Below are positions 39,414 to 52,300 of a DNA stretch of 64,000 nt, in pieces. The notes under the pieces are model-generated. The model was not told the origin of the DNA. It searched no databases and saw only the letters and a list, made by a program, of their open reading frames with translations. Position 1 is the first letter of the stretch; each line of letters opens with the position of its first letter. Source of the DNA: Gavia stellata (Eukaryota; Chordata; Aves; Gaviiformes; Gaviidae); assembly GCF_030936135.1 (NCBI RefSeq), contig NC_082606.1:5403255-5467254 (forward strand), in the 5' to 3' direction. The translations under genes and the position numbers were made by a program.

Positions 39414-39788
39414 CTATTTAAGAGAATGTGATTATTCATATTCATTGACCATACATATGAAGGAACAAACTCAGTTCCTGTAGTGTAGTTTCATTAACTT
39501 AGGGACTGAGTGTCCTGCGCTAATGACAGTTGATAAATACCACTGGAGGATTTGATCTCGATTTGCAGGAGATGCTCTTCCTGATTTTGGTAATAAATCT
39601 TAGTTAAGACCCCTGTTTTCTCCACAGATAGACACAATTGCGACTCAACCTGCACATACTGAAACATACTGACTTTCACGGAAAAAAGCCAGCCATGAGC
39701 AGATGAAAGCAGGCAAAACCAATAACCAAAAAGAGAAGAGAAATAAACATTCAGCTGAAGTCTGCAATGATTTCATGAGACAAAAGGT

Positions 39789-39901
39789 CAGTCTAGGCTT
39801 GAAGAATACACCTATTTTGTTTCCTAACACACCTCCATCTTAGGTCATAACTCAAACATCCCCACAGTGACTGTATTGCTTCAAATCACTAAATTTCAAA
39901 T
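39789..39901. repeat. 113-bp direct duplication, copy 2
   Basis: The partner of 39301-39413, in the same orientation. Both ends share CAGTCTAGGCTTGAA and TTTCAAAT. Confidence 0.85.
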
Positions 39902-40924
39902 AACAATAAATAACAATCTTTAAATTGTTAGTAAAGCAATGTGCTTTCCCCCTCAGTAAAAGATAAAAAAATTGTCTCAAGTATAAGCATTTAATATGCA
40001 CTTGAGCTACTAGAGGTTTCACACCAACTTTGGCATGCATGCCACCTTTTTTTTTTTTTTTAAATAGCTAACAATTTACACAGAAAAAGTAGAACTAAAC
40101 ATAATCCTCAGACTGTATCTTGAGCAACTGTGCTAGCATTTTAGAAATATAGTGTCATTTCAACTCATTTATCATTAAAAAATGCAAACAAAAGATGAAT
40201 ATTTAGAAGAGACAAAATACTCATGCTTATATAGCTGAAGGCAAAGAGTAAGTAATTGCAGACAGACCAGAATCATTAGTGTGGCGTTCTTAATGTCTAA
40301 GTCTCACGTAACTGCAGATGACTAAAGGCATTTCTGAGTAAACTTCAGGACTGGTTCTGTGGCTAAAAGTGTCACACTAAAGGCTTCAATGCCTCAGGAT
40401 TTTCATCACATTTTGCAGGAAGCTTTGGTAAAGCAGGAGGCTGATTTAAATAAGCTGCAAGAGCTTTGTCCAAAGTATTAAAGCTGTCACTTCTCTTGTA
40501 GAAAAAGTCAGAGAAAAATGCTGCATTAAGTCCATCCTTACTGGAAGAGAACTGAGGCTGGTGCCTTAACAGAAGTGGTTACAACATAAGGCAAAGCCAA
40601 GGCACTGAGCAGAGATTCTTGCAGATTAAATTCAACTCTGGAAGACAGGATGTTTGTTTAAAGCATTGGCAGTGAAAGATGGTTGTTCTTGGCACTAATC
40701 ACAATCACTGTTTAAGTCCCTCTGCTATACAGTTACCAAAAAAGAATGCATTTGCTTTCTCTGGAACTGGCAGAGTGCAAAAACATTAGTGCAAAAAATA
40801 ATGTAGAACAGTTAGTAACTAGATGGGAATATATATATTAACCCTTTCCTGGGTATGGCTACTACTGGTCGGTCTAGTTTTTGGATCACAGGAACTTGAC
40901 TTGCTATTGCATTCAGTGCAACCT

Positions 40925-41015
40925 GTTCTGTGGATTTGAACAAACTATCTCCCTTCCTGCAACATAATTTTGCCATCTGTAAAATAGGAATGACTCATTT
41001 GTAGTGCTTCATGAA
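40925..41015 (+). mobile_element. MIR-like SINE fragment (old, weaker match)
   Basis: Contains TTTTGCCATCTGTAAAATAG preceded by a pyrimidine-rich CTATCTCCCTTCCTG and an upstream TTCTGTG. These correspond to the CORE-SINE stretch CCTCATCTGTAAAATGGG and its flank. The match is patchy, so confidence is moderate. Confidence 0.5.
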
Positions 41016-41394
41016 CCACAAATAAGAAATGGTCTCTAAGAGCAGAGTATTCTTATTAATACTTGAAACCCACTATGGTGATGTCAGCATGTATATGATG
41101 GAGAAGGTGGTTCTAACTAGTAGCATGCAGTAAAGCATATGGACCTTGCATTGTCTCTCTGGGTGTCTGAAACACTGTAATTTGGGAAATCCCTTAAGCA
41201 TGGGCTTAATCCCATTTAGGTCAAATTGAGGTAACTATATTGCAGACAGAGTATGAAGGACTTTTTTTTTTTAAAAATACTGTAAGTATGTGCTACAGCA
41301 TTTGGTGAACTGCGCCATAAATACCTTTTCTGTTTCAGAAGCAAGGCTGATAAAATTATTATCTGGCAGTACATTCTTAATAAAATGCAATGTA

Positions 41395-41400
41395 TTTATT
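41395..41400 (-). terminator. TLN2: candidate distal polyadenylation signal of TLN2
   Basis: The minus strand reads CACAATAAATACATTGC followed by a T-rich ATTTTATTAAG, a layout typical of an mRNA end. It would give a 3' UTR of about 6.7 kb. A plus-strand AATAAA lies 11 bases away at 41379-41384, so the site could in principle serve both strands. Confidence 0.45.
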
Positions 41401-43437
41401 GTGAAAATGGAAAATGTACAAGACAGTACAAACATGTATTTATAGTACACCCACTGCCCCAGAATCTGACCGCTCTTTCCAAGACTTAATCAGGTCAACA
41501 GTTCAGTGACTTATGTTCAAGTAAATATTTTAATCTATAACTTAGAATATACAATGCAACTTGAATGCAAAGATCATCAACTATAATGCTGGAAGAAACC
41601 TCTAGATTAACCTTTTTACTTGGTCAATTGCACCTTACAAAATACAAACAGCCACAAAGACGACTGATTTTGAACCATATTCAGAGAAGATGGAGCATAG
41701 TACAGGCAATTATTTGAAAACAAAAGCATTATACTAACAGCCTAGACAATACTGAATATTGATCTGTGTGGGATTGAAGATTCCAACCAGTATTACTAAA
41801 TTCAGCACTTTAAGAGCAAGAACTGTATTAAGAAAATAGCCAGCAACATTTTCTCACTGTCCTAATGCAGTATCTTTTCCACAGACTTCAAAATGCTTCT
41901 GAGACTGCTAAATTAACATTTGATTTGGTAGTATGAGTGAATTTTCGTCTTCAAAAGTTCTGAACTTCTGAACTTAATGTTCCATGTGTATTTTTAATAA
42001 AGAGATTTTGACTTTATAGCAATACCAGTTATGGGTAAACATGCCAAAAGAAACCCTCTTCACCAGGGATAAACCCTCACAGTGGATATTTTAGGATGCT
42101 AAGAAGTCACCAGCCCCTACTGTCCATTTTTAAAATATATAAATATACTTAAAGGAAATAACCAGTATGGAAATAAAATCATGTTTGTTATATAAGCTTT
42201 ACATTATCCAAATTAGGCATGAATAAACCCTACATACTAGTATTTCTCCTGCCACACTAGACATAACTGACTTGCGCAGGTGCAAAACTTAGTGTATATG
42301 TTGTTAAAAGATGCTTGAGGAAGAAAGAGTCCAGCTCTCATAAATGCTCAGAACAAAAGCGAAAGGGAAAAGCAAAGGAACTTGTAAAGAGAGATAAGGT
42401 CAAAAGGGACCCAGGCATGCCAAACATTGTTGTTTAGGTTTGCAAGTCTTCAGGCACTACTGTGCAAGCACAAAGAATTAACTTCCCTAGAGTATCTAAA
42501 GTAGTGCCTAGAATGTTTTCAACACAAATTAAAATCCTGCTGCAAAGAAAATAAGAACAGACAGCGAACTGAGTAAATGCTTTTTCCAAGTAGTTTAAAA
42601 TATCTATTTTAAAATATTTTAATAGATTTTTTAAAAATATTTTAGCCTAAAACATGCCTAGGGCCCCTGTAGCACCCATTTTAATATTCAGCTAACCAAC
42701 CCTAAAAGAGGAGCTTCTTCAATCTTGTTTCTGTCATGGAGACTACACGGAAGAAAGCTACCATATAATCAGAGACATGATATACACATCTGGTGATGGA
42801 TCCACTTGATAAGCACACAGAATGCCAAAAAGATCCCACTTTGACATAAATGCAGTCATGCCAGAAACAGCTCCTGCTGGTAGCAATATCAAACTAGTTA
42901 TAATGCGACTGATCAGTGGCAAGATTTCTGGCATAGATTTCATATGGAGAATGGAAGTAGCCTAACTGTATGTACACACAGAGTTATATTTGACATGGAA
43001 AAATGTTAAATGAAATGGAAATTGTAACATATATAAAAACATATATAAAAGCAAAACTAGCCTTCCCCTCAAAACACCACCAAGCATCTAACACCCTTGA
43101 ATAACCGGTGTTTGACTTTTATATATATTTATGGGTGGTTAACATGTGCCTTATTTTAAGGATATTGAATGATCACTGACATATATCACAAAGTATGCAT
43201 TCATAGTTTTGTTTATGCCGCAGAACTTTAAATAGAACATTCTCCTCTATCACCTGGAAATTCTGCCTTTTCCCAGCCATGCAGATAGATATAACTTCGG
43301 CCTTATTTTGCTTAAGGAGCAAAATGATCCTTTGCATGACAACCGGTGCAACAGAAGTCACAAATACCTACATGCAGAAAAAAAAAAGAATTCCTTCAAG
43401 GGCTTATTGTTGGTGAAGACAAAAATGAAATATACTA

Positions 43438-43447
43438 TTTATTTATT
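43438..43447 (-). terminator. TLN2: candidate proximal polyadenylation signal of TLN2
   Basis: On the minus strand this reads AATAAATAAA, two overlapping hexamers. About 10-20 nt downstream comes a T-rich element (CATTTTTGTCTTC). It would give a 3' UTR of about 4.7 kb. Confidence 0.4.
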
Positions 43448-46400
43448 TTTGTGGCCAGATAAATACTATACATAATGGTGTAGCAGCATGACTACAAACT
43501 CAGTGCCTTTCTTGGGGTTAAAATTTTAACAGGAAGGGAAGACATTAAAGTGAGAGTTCAACCCCCTAGAAACTCCAGAATATAATTTAAAAACTGTCTT
43601 GAACAGAAGGTTATTCCACTGCAACAAAGTGTACTAATTTGAGAGAAAACAGAAGTTTCTGCTGCTTTATTATTTTTAAAACGTTAAAAAAGTGACAAAA
43701 TGGCACTTTTTTGTAGCGCAATAAATGACAGATAGTAATGTTTAGGCAAAATTAATCATGTTATCAGATATGAACTGTCATGGGTATAGCATTTCCACAC
43801 TCTAGGATGCAGGGTTGCTTCAGCCTGCCCCTTGAACGGGGACATGTCTAGTTTAGATCGATTCTCTCATTGTTAAATTTCTCTGGTGCTCAAACATTGC
43901 AGCCCCGCACTCTTCTGCAGTATCTGCTTTATGCAGTGGCTGGGCAGATTACACAGAGTTTGGCACCATCTTTACTGTGCCTTCTGGAGACCTCTCTATA
44001 GCTCACATGCAGCAGGCTGAAAACAGCGTTTCACAGAAGTTCAGCACTGTTGAGTTTTGTTGACTCCAACTAGGAAGTATCAGATTCAGGGGCCTAATCT
44101 GATACCAAGCAGTTGACATAGGGGGTACACTGCCACTGAAGAAATTAATGCTCCTTGTGTTGTGCCTCAGTACCAGGTCCTCCTTCTGCCTAGCGCTGAC
44201 TGAAGCAGTGCGAGTTTGGCAGTGCGTCCCCCTGACCGCCGTGTTGAAAGTAGGTATGTTGCCTCTTGGGCTGAAGTACACCTGTTTGGCTCCACCCAGA
44301 GCTGCGTGCACTTAGCAACATTCGCTCAAAGATCTCTGCATCCCTCTCCACTGAACGATGCACTGTTCCCAAGAACAGAGTTCACACATTAAAGAAAGAG
44401 TAGCTCATGAGCCAGATCGAGTCTGTGCATCTGTCTACCTCCGAATTAATTTATCAGACTTCATTGCAGGTACTATGGTCAGGCAAAACAGCAATTTGTA
44501 ACAGACTTGTAACTCACATGACCAAACAGTTTCGGCGTCATAAACTTTGTGCCACAGAAATGCATTGTGCCATTAACATGAATAACCACAATATGTTTAA
44601 TGTATACTACTGTGAATACGGAAAAGCAGGTTTCAGGAATCGTGACAGTTATGGGCAGATAACTCTCTGTTAATAATGAAGACATTACATAAGGACAAAA
44701 CTTTTACAGTATAAGGCACCAAAAAAAAAAAAAAAAAAAAATCCAGACCCAGAGAGTAAAAAAAAAGTAGGGAAGATAAATGTAGTGATGGCACATACCA
44801 TACTCCTGGGGTGAATATCTTATCAGTTTGGACTGATTAAAAGCAAAAATGTGTTCATGAGCTAAATATATTTAGGTTGAGGAGGTTTCTAGATGATGTG
44901 TTCATCCCTTCATTAGGAATTAAGTAATGAAGACGCAGAAAACCAAAGGGAAAGGGACAGATGAAACAAGAGTGTAGCCTTCAATTTTTGTTTTAGAACT
45001 TTTCTTACTTTAGGCTTCTGATGTAGAAAAGTTTATGTTTATTTTCTGAATAGTTGGGGAAACAACACTAGACTATTTGTACACAAACAATTTTGAGGCA
45101 TTTTGCTTTTAATTTGCATACAATTCCTTAAAGTGAATTCCACGTGAAGAAGGGTGAGACACAACAGAGCTCGTTTACCATTTCACAAGTTAACAGAACA
45201 AAGTAAACATCTGTTCTTCTTATTAACTAGCTTCCATCCCTTACTCCACATTGTCACTTCCTGCTGCAAGTTTTCATGCCAAATAAATGCATGGACTAGT
45301 TCCAAACTCCACAGACGTTCACATGTGGACTTCAGTGGTACTGCAGATTATAACAGCAAGAAAAACTTGAAATAGAAAGACTTTAGATGAGCTTATATTC
45401 TCTTAATGTTTCCCAAATGAAGACCCAAAATTCAGAGTAAAAAAATACTTCAGTTGTTCAGCTCAGCTACTCATCTGACTGTGGTTCCTCTATAGAGCAC
45501 ATAGCTAAGGAGAAAAAAGAACAATACTTTCTGTCAAATAAGAGGGGGCATTAAATCAGAAGTAGAGGGGTCTCAAAATAACTGTGCTAAAATGGACTTC
45601 TCAAACAAATTTATCTGGAACACAATTTGAGCATGCTCTTTCCTTCTACATACTGATAAAGTTTTCTAGCTATACAATTTCCATACATAGTTGCATTTGA
45701 CCAGGCTTTTGACTTCTTTCAAACTGGCAAATACCATCCTGATCAAAATATATTACAACAGTATTATACCTACAATAAAATACTGGCATGGTGCTAAGGA
45801 CAGCATCATCTTTCTTCATGCTGTAATGGGACCAAATAATAGGTTAAACATAGGTTGAAAGGCAAGCAGTAACAAATGTGTCTTGCACATCTTTCTGAAA
45901 CAGAGATGGGAATGTGAGGCTATCCAGGTAAAAAAAAGAGAAAGAGCCATAAGCTGCAAAGAAGCTGGACCTACCAGCAGCAGCAGAAAATCCCTATCGC
46001 TAGAGCTGTCTTTTTTTAGGTCTTACAGCAATAAACACCAATTTAGCCTTCTGCCTAGAAAATTAAGGAAGACTTTTTTTTGGTGTAGGAGTTCTTAACA
46101 TCGAGATTCTGTGACACTGCTCACAGTGAGTTGAGTGAAAAAAAAATCAGTTGTGCTGAAGTGGAAAATTACAGAACTCAGAATTGCACATCTCTGATAG
46201 TAAGGGTTTGCATATGCACACAAGCCTACACATCACAGCACATCTGTCAATGCCAGTGATTCCATTTGGGATTTGCCAATTTTTTCCTCTCATTATTGTG
46301 GATTCTCCAGCAGCTCTACTGAGTCTGAAATATGTCAGTACCAGAGAAGAAGAGACTCTAACAATAAAAATCTTTGTACACTTCAATATTTATTAATTCT

Positions 46401-48025
46401 CTAGTCATTTTTGCTATATATGTAACACTAGTGTGACAAAATTCCTGATAATTATATCTCATGCAGGTAACTTAAATGAGGAGTTAGCACTACCTAAACT
46501 GGTAAACCTACCACTAGGGGGGTTACTTTTGAGTCTACAAGACAAGTATTTCTGCAACAATGACAACTAGGTGGGTATGCATATAACGTAACAGGCTCAG
46601 CTGAATGTACTTGGCAGGAATCTAAATGACAGCACAGCCTTCAGAAGGACCGGAGTGGCAACATCCTTTGACTTAAATAGACTTGTCATTGTTCTTTAAG
46701 AGGGCTTGAGTGGTGTTGGAGGCATGTTGGAAATTATTGTTAGGAGAGATGGTGTTTCTGTAGTTAGTCAAATAGTTTAGCTTTTGCTAGTTAAAGTTGC
46801 TGTGATTTGTGTTCTTTCTTTGACAGGGTAAAATGTGTTACTCACGCTACCCATATTGCTATTGTTTAGGTCACAACAGAGGAATTGAGAGCATAACATC
46901 TTTCTGCAGCTGAAGAAAAAGATTGCTGATAGCTTGCTGCTATTCCTTCTCTGCAATTCCTTGGTGAGTACATTTTCATCAATACCAACTATGAAAACAA
47001 ACTCCCTAGAGTCAAGATTTTTTTAAAATATATTACAGGAAAATCACTTATTCTTTTCTCCTACAATACCCACAGGTTTCAAAGCAAAGTAATTATAAAT
47101 GAAATTATTAAAAGAGTAACAAGAGTCGTGATAGTCTTTTGTTGTACTGGGCATTTCCCTTTTTTCAACTAACATACATTCTAACAGAAATGCCACAGTA
47201 CAAACCAGATAACTTTAATTAAAAAACAAAATGCAAACTATTCAGTCCAATGTTAGAGCATGTGTATGTGTGTATAATACTGTAAAAGTAGTCACACATT
47301 AGAGGTATATCATTGAAACAGCATTTTCCTTCATGAACCTGCTATTATTGAGGCAGTGACAAGGTTTCCATTTCTTTGATTTCTGAGCTCTTTAAAGAAT
47401 GGCTATTGCCACATTTTGTAAACCTAAATACTGTACAAGCGGAAGCTTGTTGGTATCAGGTAAGGAGTAATACTACTAGTGCAAACAGGTGCAGAGACAA
47501 TTCCTCCAGTTTTGGGGTGAACCAGCTATATAACACTGAAAGAGGACAGGCATCTTCTTCAAACCCACACTCATGCGTGTTTCTCCACTCAGACATACAT
47601 CCTTCTCCGTCTTGGTCTTCTTTTTACAAGGGTAGTTGGGAGAGAACCACCAGCTCACGTGATATTTATCATATGAAATATTTCTCGATTGTTTTCCTAT
47701 TAATATTATGAATGTTTTATAACAAGTCGAGGAATGATAGATACCTCAAGCATCAGGAAAGCGACAATAATACTGACTTAATATCTTTAGTAAAAAGTGA
47801 AACATTCTCTCCTGAGATATAAGTCAAGGAAGGAACAGGAATGATGAACCTAACACTGTACCATTATTTGATCATCATGCACCTCAGCTGACCAGATGAG
47901 AAAGAACAAGTATTTATTGCTCTCTGCTCATCCACAGCTATGACAGGCAGTTTATTTAGGCTTGGCATACCAGAATGTTGTCAGAGCAGTTCTCACTGTA
48001 CTGTCCCTCTTTAGCTTATTTCTTT

Positions 48026-48096
48026 AAAAGAAAAAAAAAAAAAAAAAGTGAAAAAAAAAGAATAAGGAAGAAGGAAAAAAAAGGGGGGGAAGAAAA
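48026..48096 (-). repeat. polypurine/polypyrimidine tract next to TLN2 stop
   Basis: On the plus strand about 70 bases are almost entirely A and G, with only two T interruptions, including A runs of 9 to 17 and a run of 7 G. In the TLN2 mRNA this would be a C/U-rich tract starting about 10 nt after the stop codon. It is low-complexity DNA; any role in binding pyrimidine-tract proteins or forming triplex DNA is inference. Confidence 0.85.
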
Positions 48097-48106
48097 TCTC
48101 AGCAGG

Positions 48107-48235
48107 TTAACCCTCATCTTCTCTCAGCTCTGTGGGTAAAAATTTGTATTGCTGTTGGCGGATCTGAGCCAGTTTTTTCCTTGCCTCTTCCAGCTCTCTT
48201 TCCTTCTTCAGCATTTCTTCTTGGGCTGCAATGAT
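48107..48235 (-). CDS. TLN2: TLN2 terminal coding exon, dimerisation helix and stop (about residues 2501-2542)
   Basis: A 129-nt coding part: 42 codons plus a TAA stop at 48107-48109, with acceptor TTTTCTAG. The translation starts IIAAQEEMLKKERELEEARK and ends KFLPTELREDEG. This is the C-terminal single helix through which two talin chains form an antiparallel coiled coil; dimerisation is needed for full actin binding by R13. The ending FLPTELREDEG separates talin-2 from talin-1 (FLPSELRDEH, from memory). No intron interrupts the region after the stop that I can see, so the 3' UTR probably begins in this exon. Confidence 0.98.
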   Translation of the reverse strand: MIAAQEEMLKKERELEEARKKLAQIRQQQYKFLPTELREDEG

Positions 48236-49204
48236 CTAGAAAACAGAAGCATGAATTATGACAGCAAGGAATACTGTCTGTAAAACAAGATTTCTTTCTC
48301 TACGACACCAGTCACAGCTAGGCCTTGAGCATTCTCCAGAGAAGCACCAAATTTCAAGGACTTCGGCGGGTATTGCTCAAATTTTTCCAGGTTCCAGGAC
48401 TATACCATCAAGAACAGTATCATATTCCCACTTGTTTCTTAAAGAGGAAAAAACAGCATGGTTTTACCATACACCCATGATGGATTTTATAGTGCTGTGC
48501 TCCCCCAACATTCATCGGGGTGAGCGGTTAGCACATGTAGGATAAGCACTGTGTCTTAATATAATGTTTGAGTGACAGTAAAATTGAACACTCATTACTG
48601 CAGGTATCTATGGCATTTTCCTGCATCTCAAAATGCCAAAGGAAAAATGACAGTGCTACAGACATGCAGAAATAATAAATATCAGTATCTTTTAAGTAGT
48701 GACCACAGTATATGGTGTCCTCATTCATAACAGTGAATCCAGAAGTTGGTACAACCTCAAAGCCTTGGAATCTATTTTTAAATATTGTTATTATTTGCCC
48801 ATATTTATTGTGGTCACAGTAACAAAATGTCATCAGTTCTTATCTCTCACTCTCTCTTTCTTTGATTATATACATACAAAACTAGTGTTCCATTAAGATT
48901 TGGGAATATTTAAAGTACTTAAGAGAAGTTTGAAAAGAACCATTAACTTCATCAGAAGAAAAATAAAAGATACTGGACTGCTAACTGCTATCACCATAAA
49001 CGCCCGATGACGAAGTGTAGACACTTACAGCATATCACTTTGCTGTTATGTCAGTGGTTACCTAACAGTGAGGCATCAAGGAATTTATCATAGATTTCTA
49101 CATAGATTTGTCCAGCCTGCAATGCAGCAGATGGACATTGTAACACTATGCTACATTTCTGTGATAGTTTTTCTCTGCTTTACTTCTTGGGTGATTGTAC
49201 TAAC
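48236..49204 (-). other. TLN2: TLN2 last intron
   Basis: A 969-bp intron with a donor GTTAGT and acceptor CTAG. It is AT-rich, and I see no repeat or RNA gene in it. Confidence 0.9.
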
Positions 49205-49330
49205 CTGAGCAATGCCACCCACAAACTTTGTTTTGACTACAACGTCGTCATCCTCTGCTTTCCCAAATGCTGCTTTTTGGGCTGCCCTGACAAGATTGTC
49301 TGATGCTCGCTTGACAGCATTTCCCGCAGC
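49205..49330 (-). CDS. TLN2: TLN2 coding exon, Q block and linker to dimerisation helix (about residues 2459-2500)
   Basis: A 126-nt, 42-codon exon with acceptor TTTTTCAAAG and donor CAG|GTTAGT, phase 0 at both ends. The translation starts AAGNAVKRASDNLVRAAQKA, the final I/LWEQ block, followed by FGKAEDDDVVVKTKFVGGIAQ. The acidic linker (KAEDDDVVVKTKF) is diagnostic for talin-2, because talin-1 has a different, glutamate-rich linker at this point. A methionine codon just upstream of the acceptor makes a small open frame look like a start, but it is intronic. Confidence 0.97.
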
Positions 49331-52300
49331 CTTTGAAAAAGACAAAAGAAGTTTAGTAATAATAAAAATGCATAACTAACATGGATTCATCTGAGCATCA
49401 AAACTAAAACATCGTTGCTTGACTACACAGGAAAGGTGTGTTTTGGTTTGGTTTGGTTTTCCCAGTGAAAAGCAAATTAATCTTTCAAAATCAACAGTAC
49501 AGAGAGGAACACAATTCCTTTGTTTAAGAAGATGGAAGTTGGGAAAGTCACAAACAAGATATTTTTCCCTACAGTTTGAAATAAAACAGTGGATGAATTC
49601 GCAAGTTATGTTATGCACCACACTGATCAGATTTTTTTTTTTTGAGGAAAAAGAACAGAAAATTAAAGCTAGTATAAAGAAACATTTTAAGGCAGTGAAG
49701 TTTTAAAATTACTGGACTTTTATCAGGGCAAATTAGCCACTTACACAGCCATGATTATCTCACAATTAGACTTTTATTTCCTTAAAAATTCTCAGATTTC
49801 TAAAGATAAACAGTCAAACATTTGTAATACATCTTTTGTTGTCTAAACTGAGTAGTGTCAGCAATTGTGCATCAAGAAGAAAAAGGTAACTAAGCTACCT
49901 GCATTCTAACATTGACAAAGCTATCTTTGCTATACTATAATACATATTGGCAGTAGAGATTCCACACTGCATTCTCAGTAATGACCATGTCTCCACGGGC
50001 ACTGGTTTAATGGATACAGAGGAGGATACCAGAGGAGTGGCCTTGGAATCTCCTGCTGTGATCCCCATGGAGATTAGTGGAAGAAGAATCGTTGTCACAA
50101 ACAAAATGCAAACCTCTCTTCCACTAAAGCTAAACGATGGAGCTGGCACCTTTTTTGAAGCACTGAGGTCTTGAAGACCATTGGCTAGGAGATAACCTGT
50201 GCAGACAGGTGACGATAGTATAGGGCTTAGCATCATAAGATCTGGCACTGAATTTGCTCCAGTATACTAAGAACCGGTGAAAGTGGTGGAAAGTTGGCTC
50301 TGGGAGAAGAACCATTGTCCGTGGTTTAATGGGTACTGCACAAGGAGGTGTAAATGAGATCTTTCATATACCACTGACAGTCCTTTAAATTTGTGAGTCC
50401 CTGATAAGACTTATGTCTGATATTTTGTATTTTAAATTGATTGATACACCAAAATTTGACCTATGCCTCCTTCTTGGCTCTTACTGGAATCCTCCTTCTT
50501 TCCACCTCTTTATCTATTCATCAATGTCAGGACAGAGGCAGGAAAAGAAAATTCTGGGCTGAAGTGGACTTAGCGCTAAGAGCAGTCATGGGTCACTCAT
50601 TCTGAGGGACTGGCTGGGGGACCTAGCTATATGTTTTCTACTCAATTATACATACAAATACTGAAAGGTGGGCCCCCAAATGTATTTCAAGTGCTTTAGC
50701 AAAGAAACAACTTTAGAGAATGGGACAGAGTACCACCATTCAAAGATATTTCCACCTCCTGAGCAAGAAGAACACCTAGATCACCTGTTACCATGGGTAA
50801 GTCTTCAGTGCACAGTGGAATACTATGGAGAGATACCTTACTTAATTGTGAAGAATTTAGTTGAGATACCAGAAGCAACATGTTACCAACACTTCTGCAG
50901 TAACATAGCCTGGTCAAAGTGACATGAATTTATCACTACTCAAACTGACTTCTGTAATGCTGCACAGCACTACTTTGTACCAGGTATTCTCAAGAGCAAC
51001 TGAATACTTCATGACGAGAAGGTTGTGAATGGTTAAATCTTGCGAGAATCCTTGCACTGGGAAGGTGCCTATCCTGTAAATGAAATTTGAGACCTGTGTG
51101 CTACAGGAATGGATTTGCATGTCATTCAGCTATTCATACTGTGTGGATTTAAACCAGCAGAAGCAGGTTGGGACAGACATAGGTACAGCTGTCCTAGCTT
51201 AATCTACTGTCCAAAAAGTGTTAATTAGACTATAAAAGTTTACATGGGGTCAAGGAGGACTGGATAAATTAAGAGGAGAAAACCACTGAGGATTACTAAA
51301 CCTGCATCTGCATCTGGCTTGGGAAGTTCCCAACTTGAAAATGCTTGGAATCTAAGAACATAGTAGAGAATAGTATCACACATGCTTACCCTGTTCTTAT
51401 TTGCTTCTCTAAGCATTTCTTAGTGGCCACTGCTGGAATCAGGATATAGATTGGGCTTAATGAACTTTTGGTTAGATCCAGTAAGGCTGTTCTCCTATTG
51501 AACCCTAAACCCTAGTATCTAACAGCAAATCAGTCAACGCCACCAATAAACAACATTAATGCTTTCACAATGTGCAGAGAAAGGGTAGGTACTTGCAGTG
51601 TTGTGACAGGCAGTGAGAGAGAACAGGAGTAGAGTTCTCTGTCCTGTGGTTCCTGATGTCCCCAGGTGTCATGTGTGCTAAGAACACTCATTTCCACACA
51701 GGCCGCTGGCCAAGACAGCCTGCTCTCACATGCTGGAGACCCACCAGCACTAGGAGGGGAAGCCACATGGACCAGCTCTGAACCTGCCCCCCACCTCCCC
51801 CCAGTCCTGTTTGGTATTTGCAGCTTCAATCTCCCTTTCAACTTAACTTTCTTCCCACCTGAATTGATGCAAGGACAAATTATTTCAAAATGTTTGTGGG
51901 CTAGGAAAGAGAAAACTAATACACTCAAACTCCTGAACCTAACCTATTGATTAAAGCTATGTGAAAACATTTCTACTGGGGGCAAAGACAGCTGAAAAGC
52001 CTCAGTCGTTTTGACAAATCCACCAGTAAAAATATTTGGTAGACATCAACTCACCGTTTTTGCTGTGATAAAGGACATTATTTCCAAGTGCAAACTGCTT
52101 TTCCCTTCATTATTCATTTTGGGACTAATATGAAGCTTGGTAAAGTGGCAAAGTTCAATTTCAATCCGTGCTTGAGCTCATTTCCTTTTCACATTCCCTT
52201 CCAACTTTTCATGTTCGATGTCTATTTAACAATGTTTGCCTACAGTGACTGAGTACCCTGAATTTCCTGGCAGAGCTGAGAAAACACAATCTCTAGTACT

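Larger units (their letters stand above)
18251..41379. other. intergenic region between CpG island and TLN2 3' end
   Basis: About 23 kb with no recognisable coding sequence or RNA gene. It holds a TA/TG microsatellite (24804-24857), a MIR-like SINE fragment (28395-28540) and a second near 40925-41015, a C20T11 tract (31709-31739), a G-quadruplex motif (35281-35309), a 15-bp tandem pair (38463-38492) and a 113-bp direct duplication (39301-39413 and 39789-39901). Isolated splice-like signals with short open frames, such as 20895-20953 and 26437-26483 on the plus strand, are within what chance gives. Confidence 0.7.
41380..48106 (-). other. TLN2: probable TLN2 3' UTR and downstream flank
   Basis: This AT-rich stretch follows the TLN2 stop with no recognisable coding sequence. 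Just after the stop the RNA would carry a nearly pure pyrimidine tract of about 70 nt (48026-48096). Several AATAAA signals lie on the minus strand; the two most plausible ends are near 43438-43447 and 41395-41400. Vertebrate TLN2 has a 3' UTR of several kb as I recall, which fits either end. The outer limit is inferred, and the transcript may end earlier. A run of 21 A bases (T in the RNA) is at 44721-44741. Confidence 0.5.

Noticed and set aside
44721..44741. A21 run as a retrocopy tail
   Set aside because: No processed-gene sequence or polyadenylation signal precedes it on the plus strand.
51502..51515. CCCTAAA dimer resembling telomere repeat
   Set aside because: Only two units and not the vertebrate hexamer, so chance is likely.
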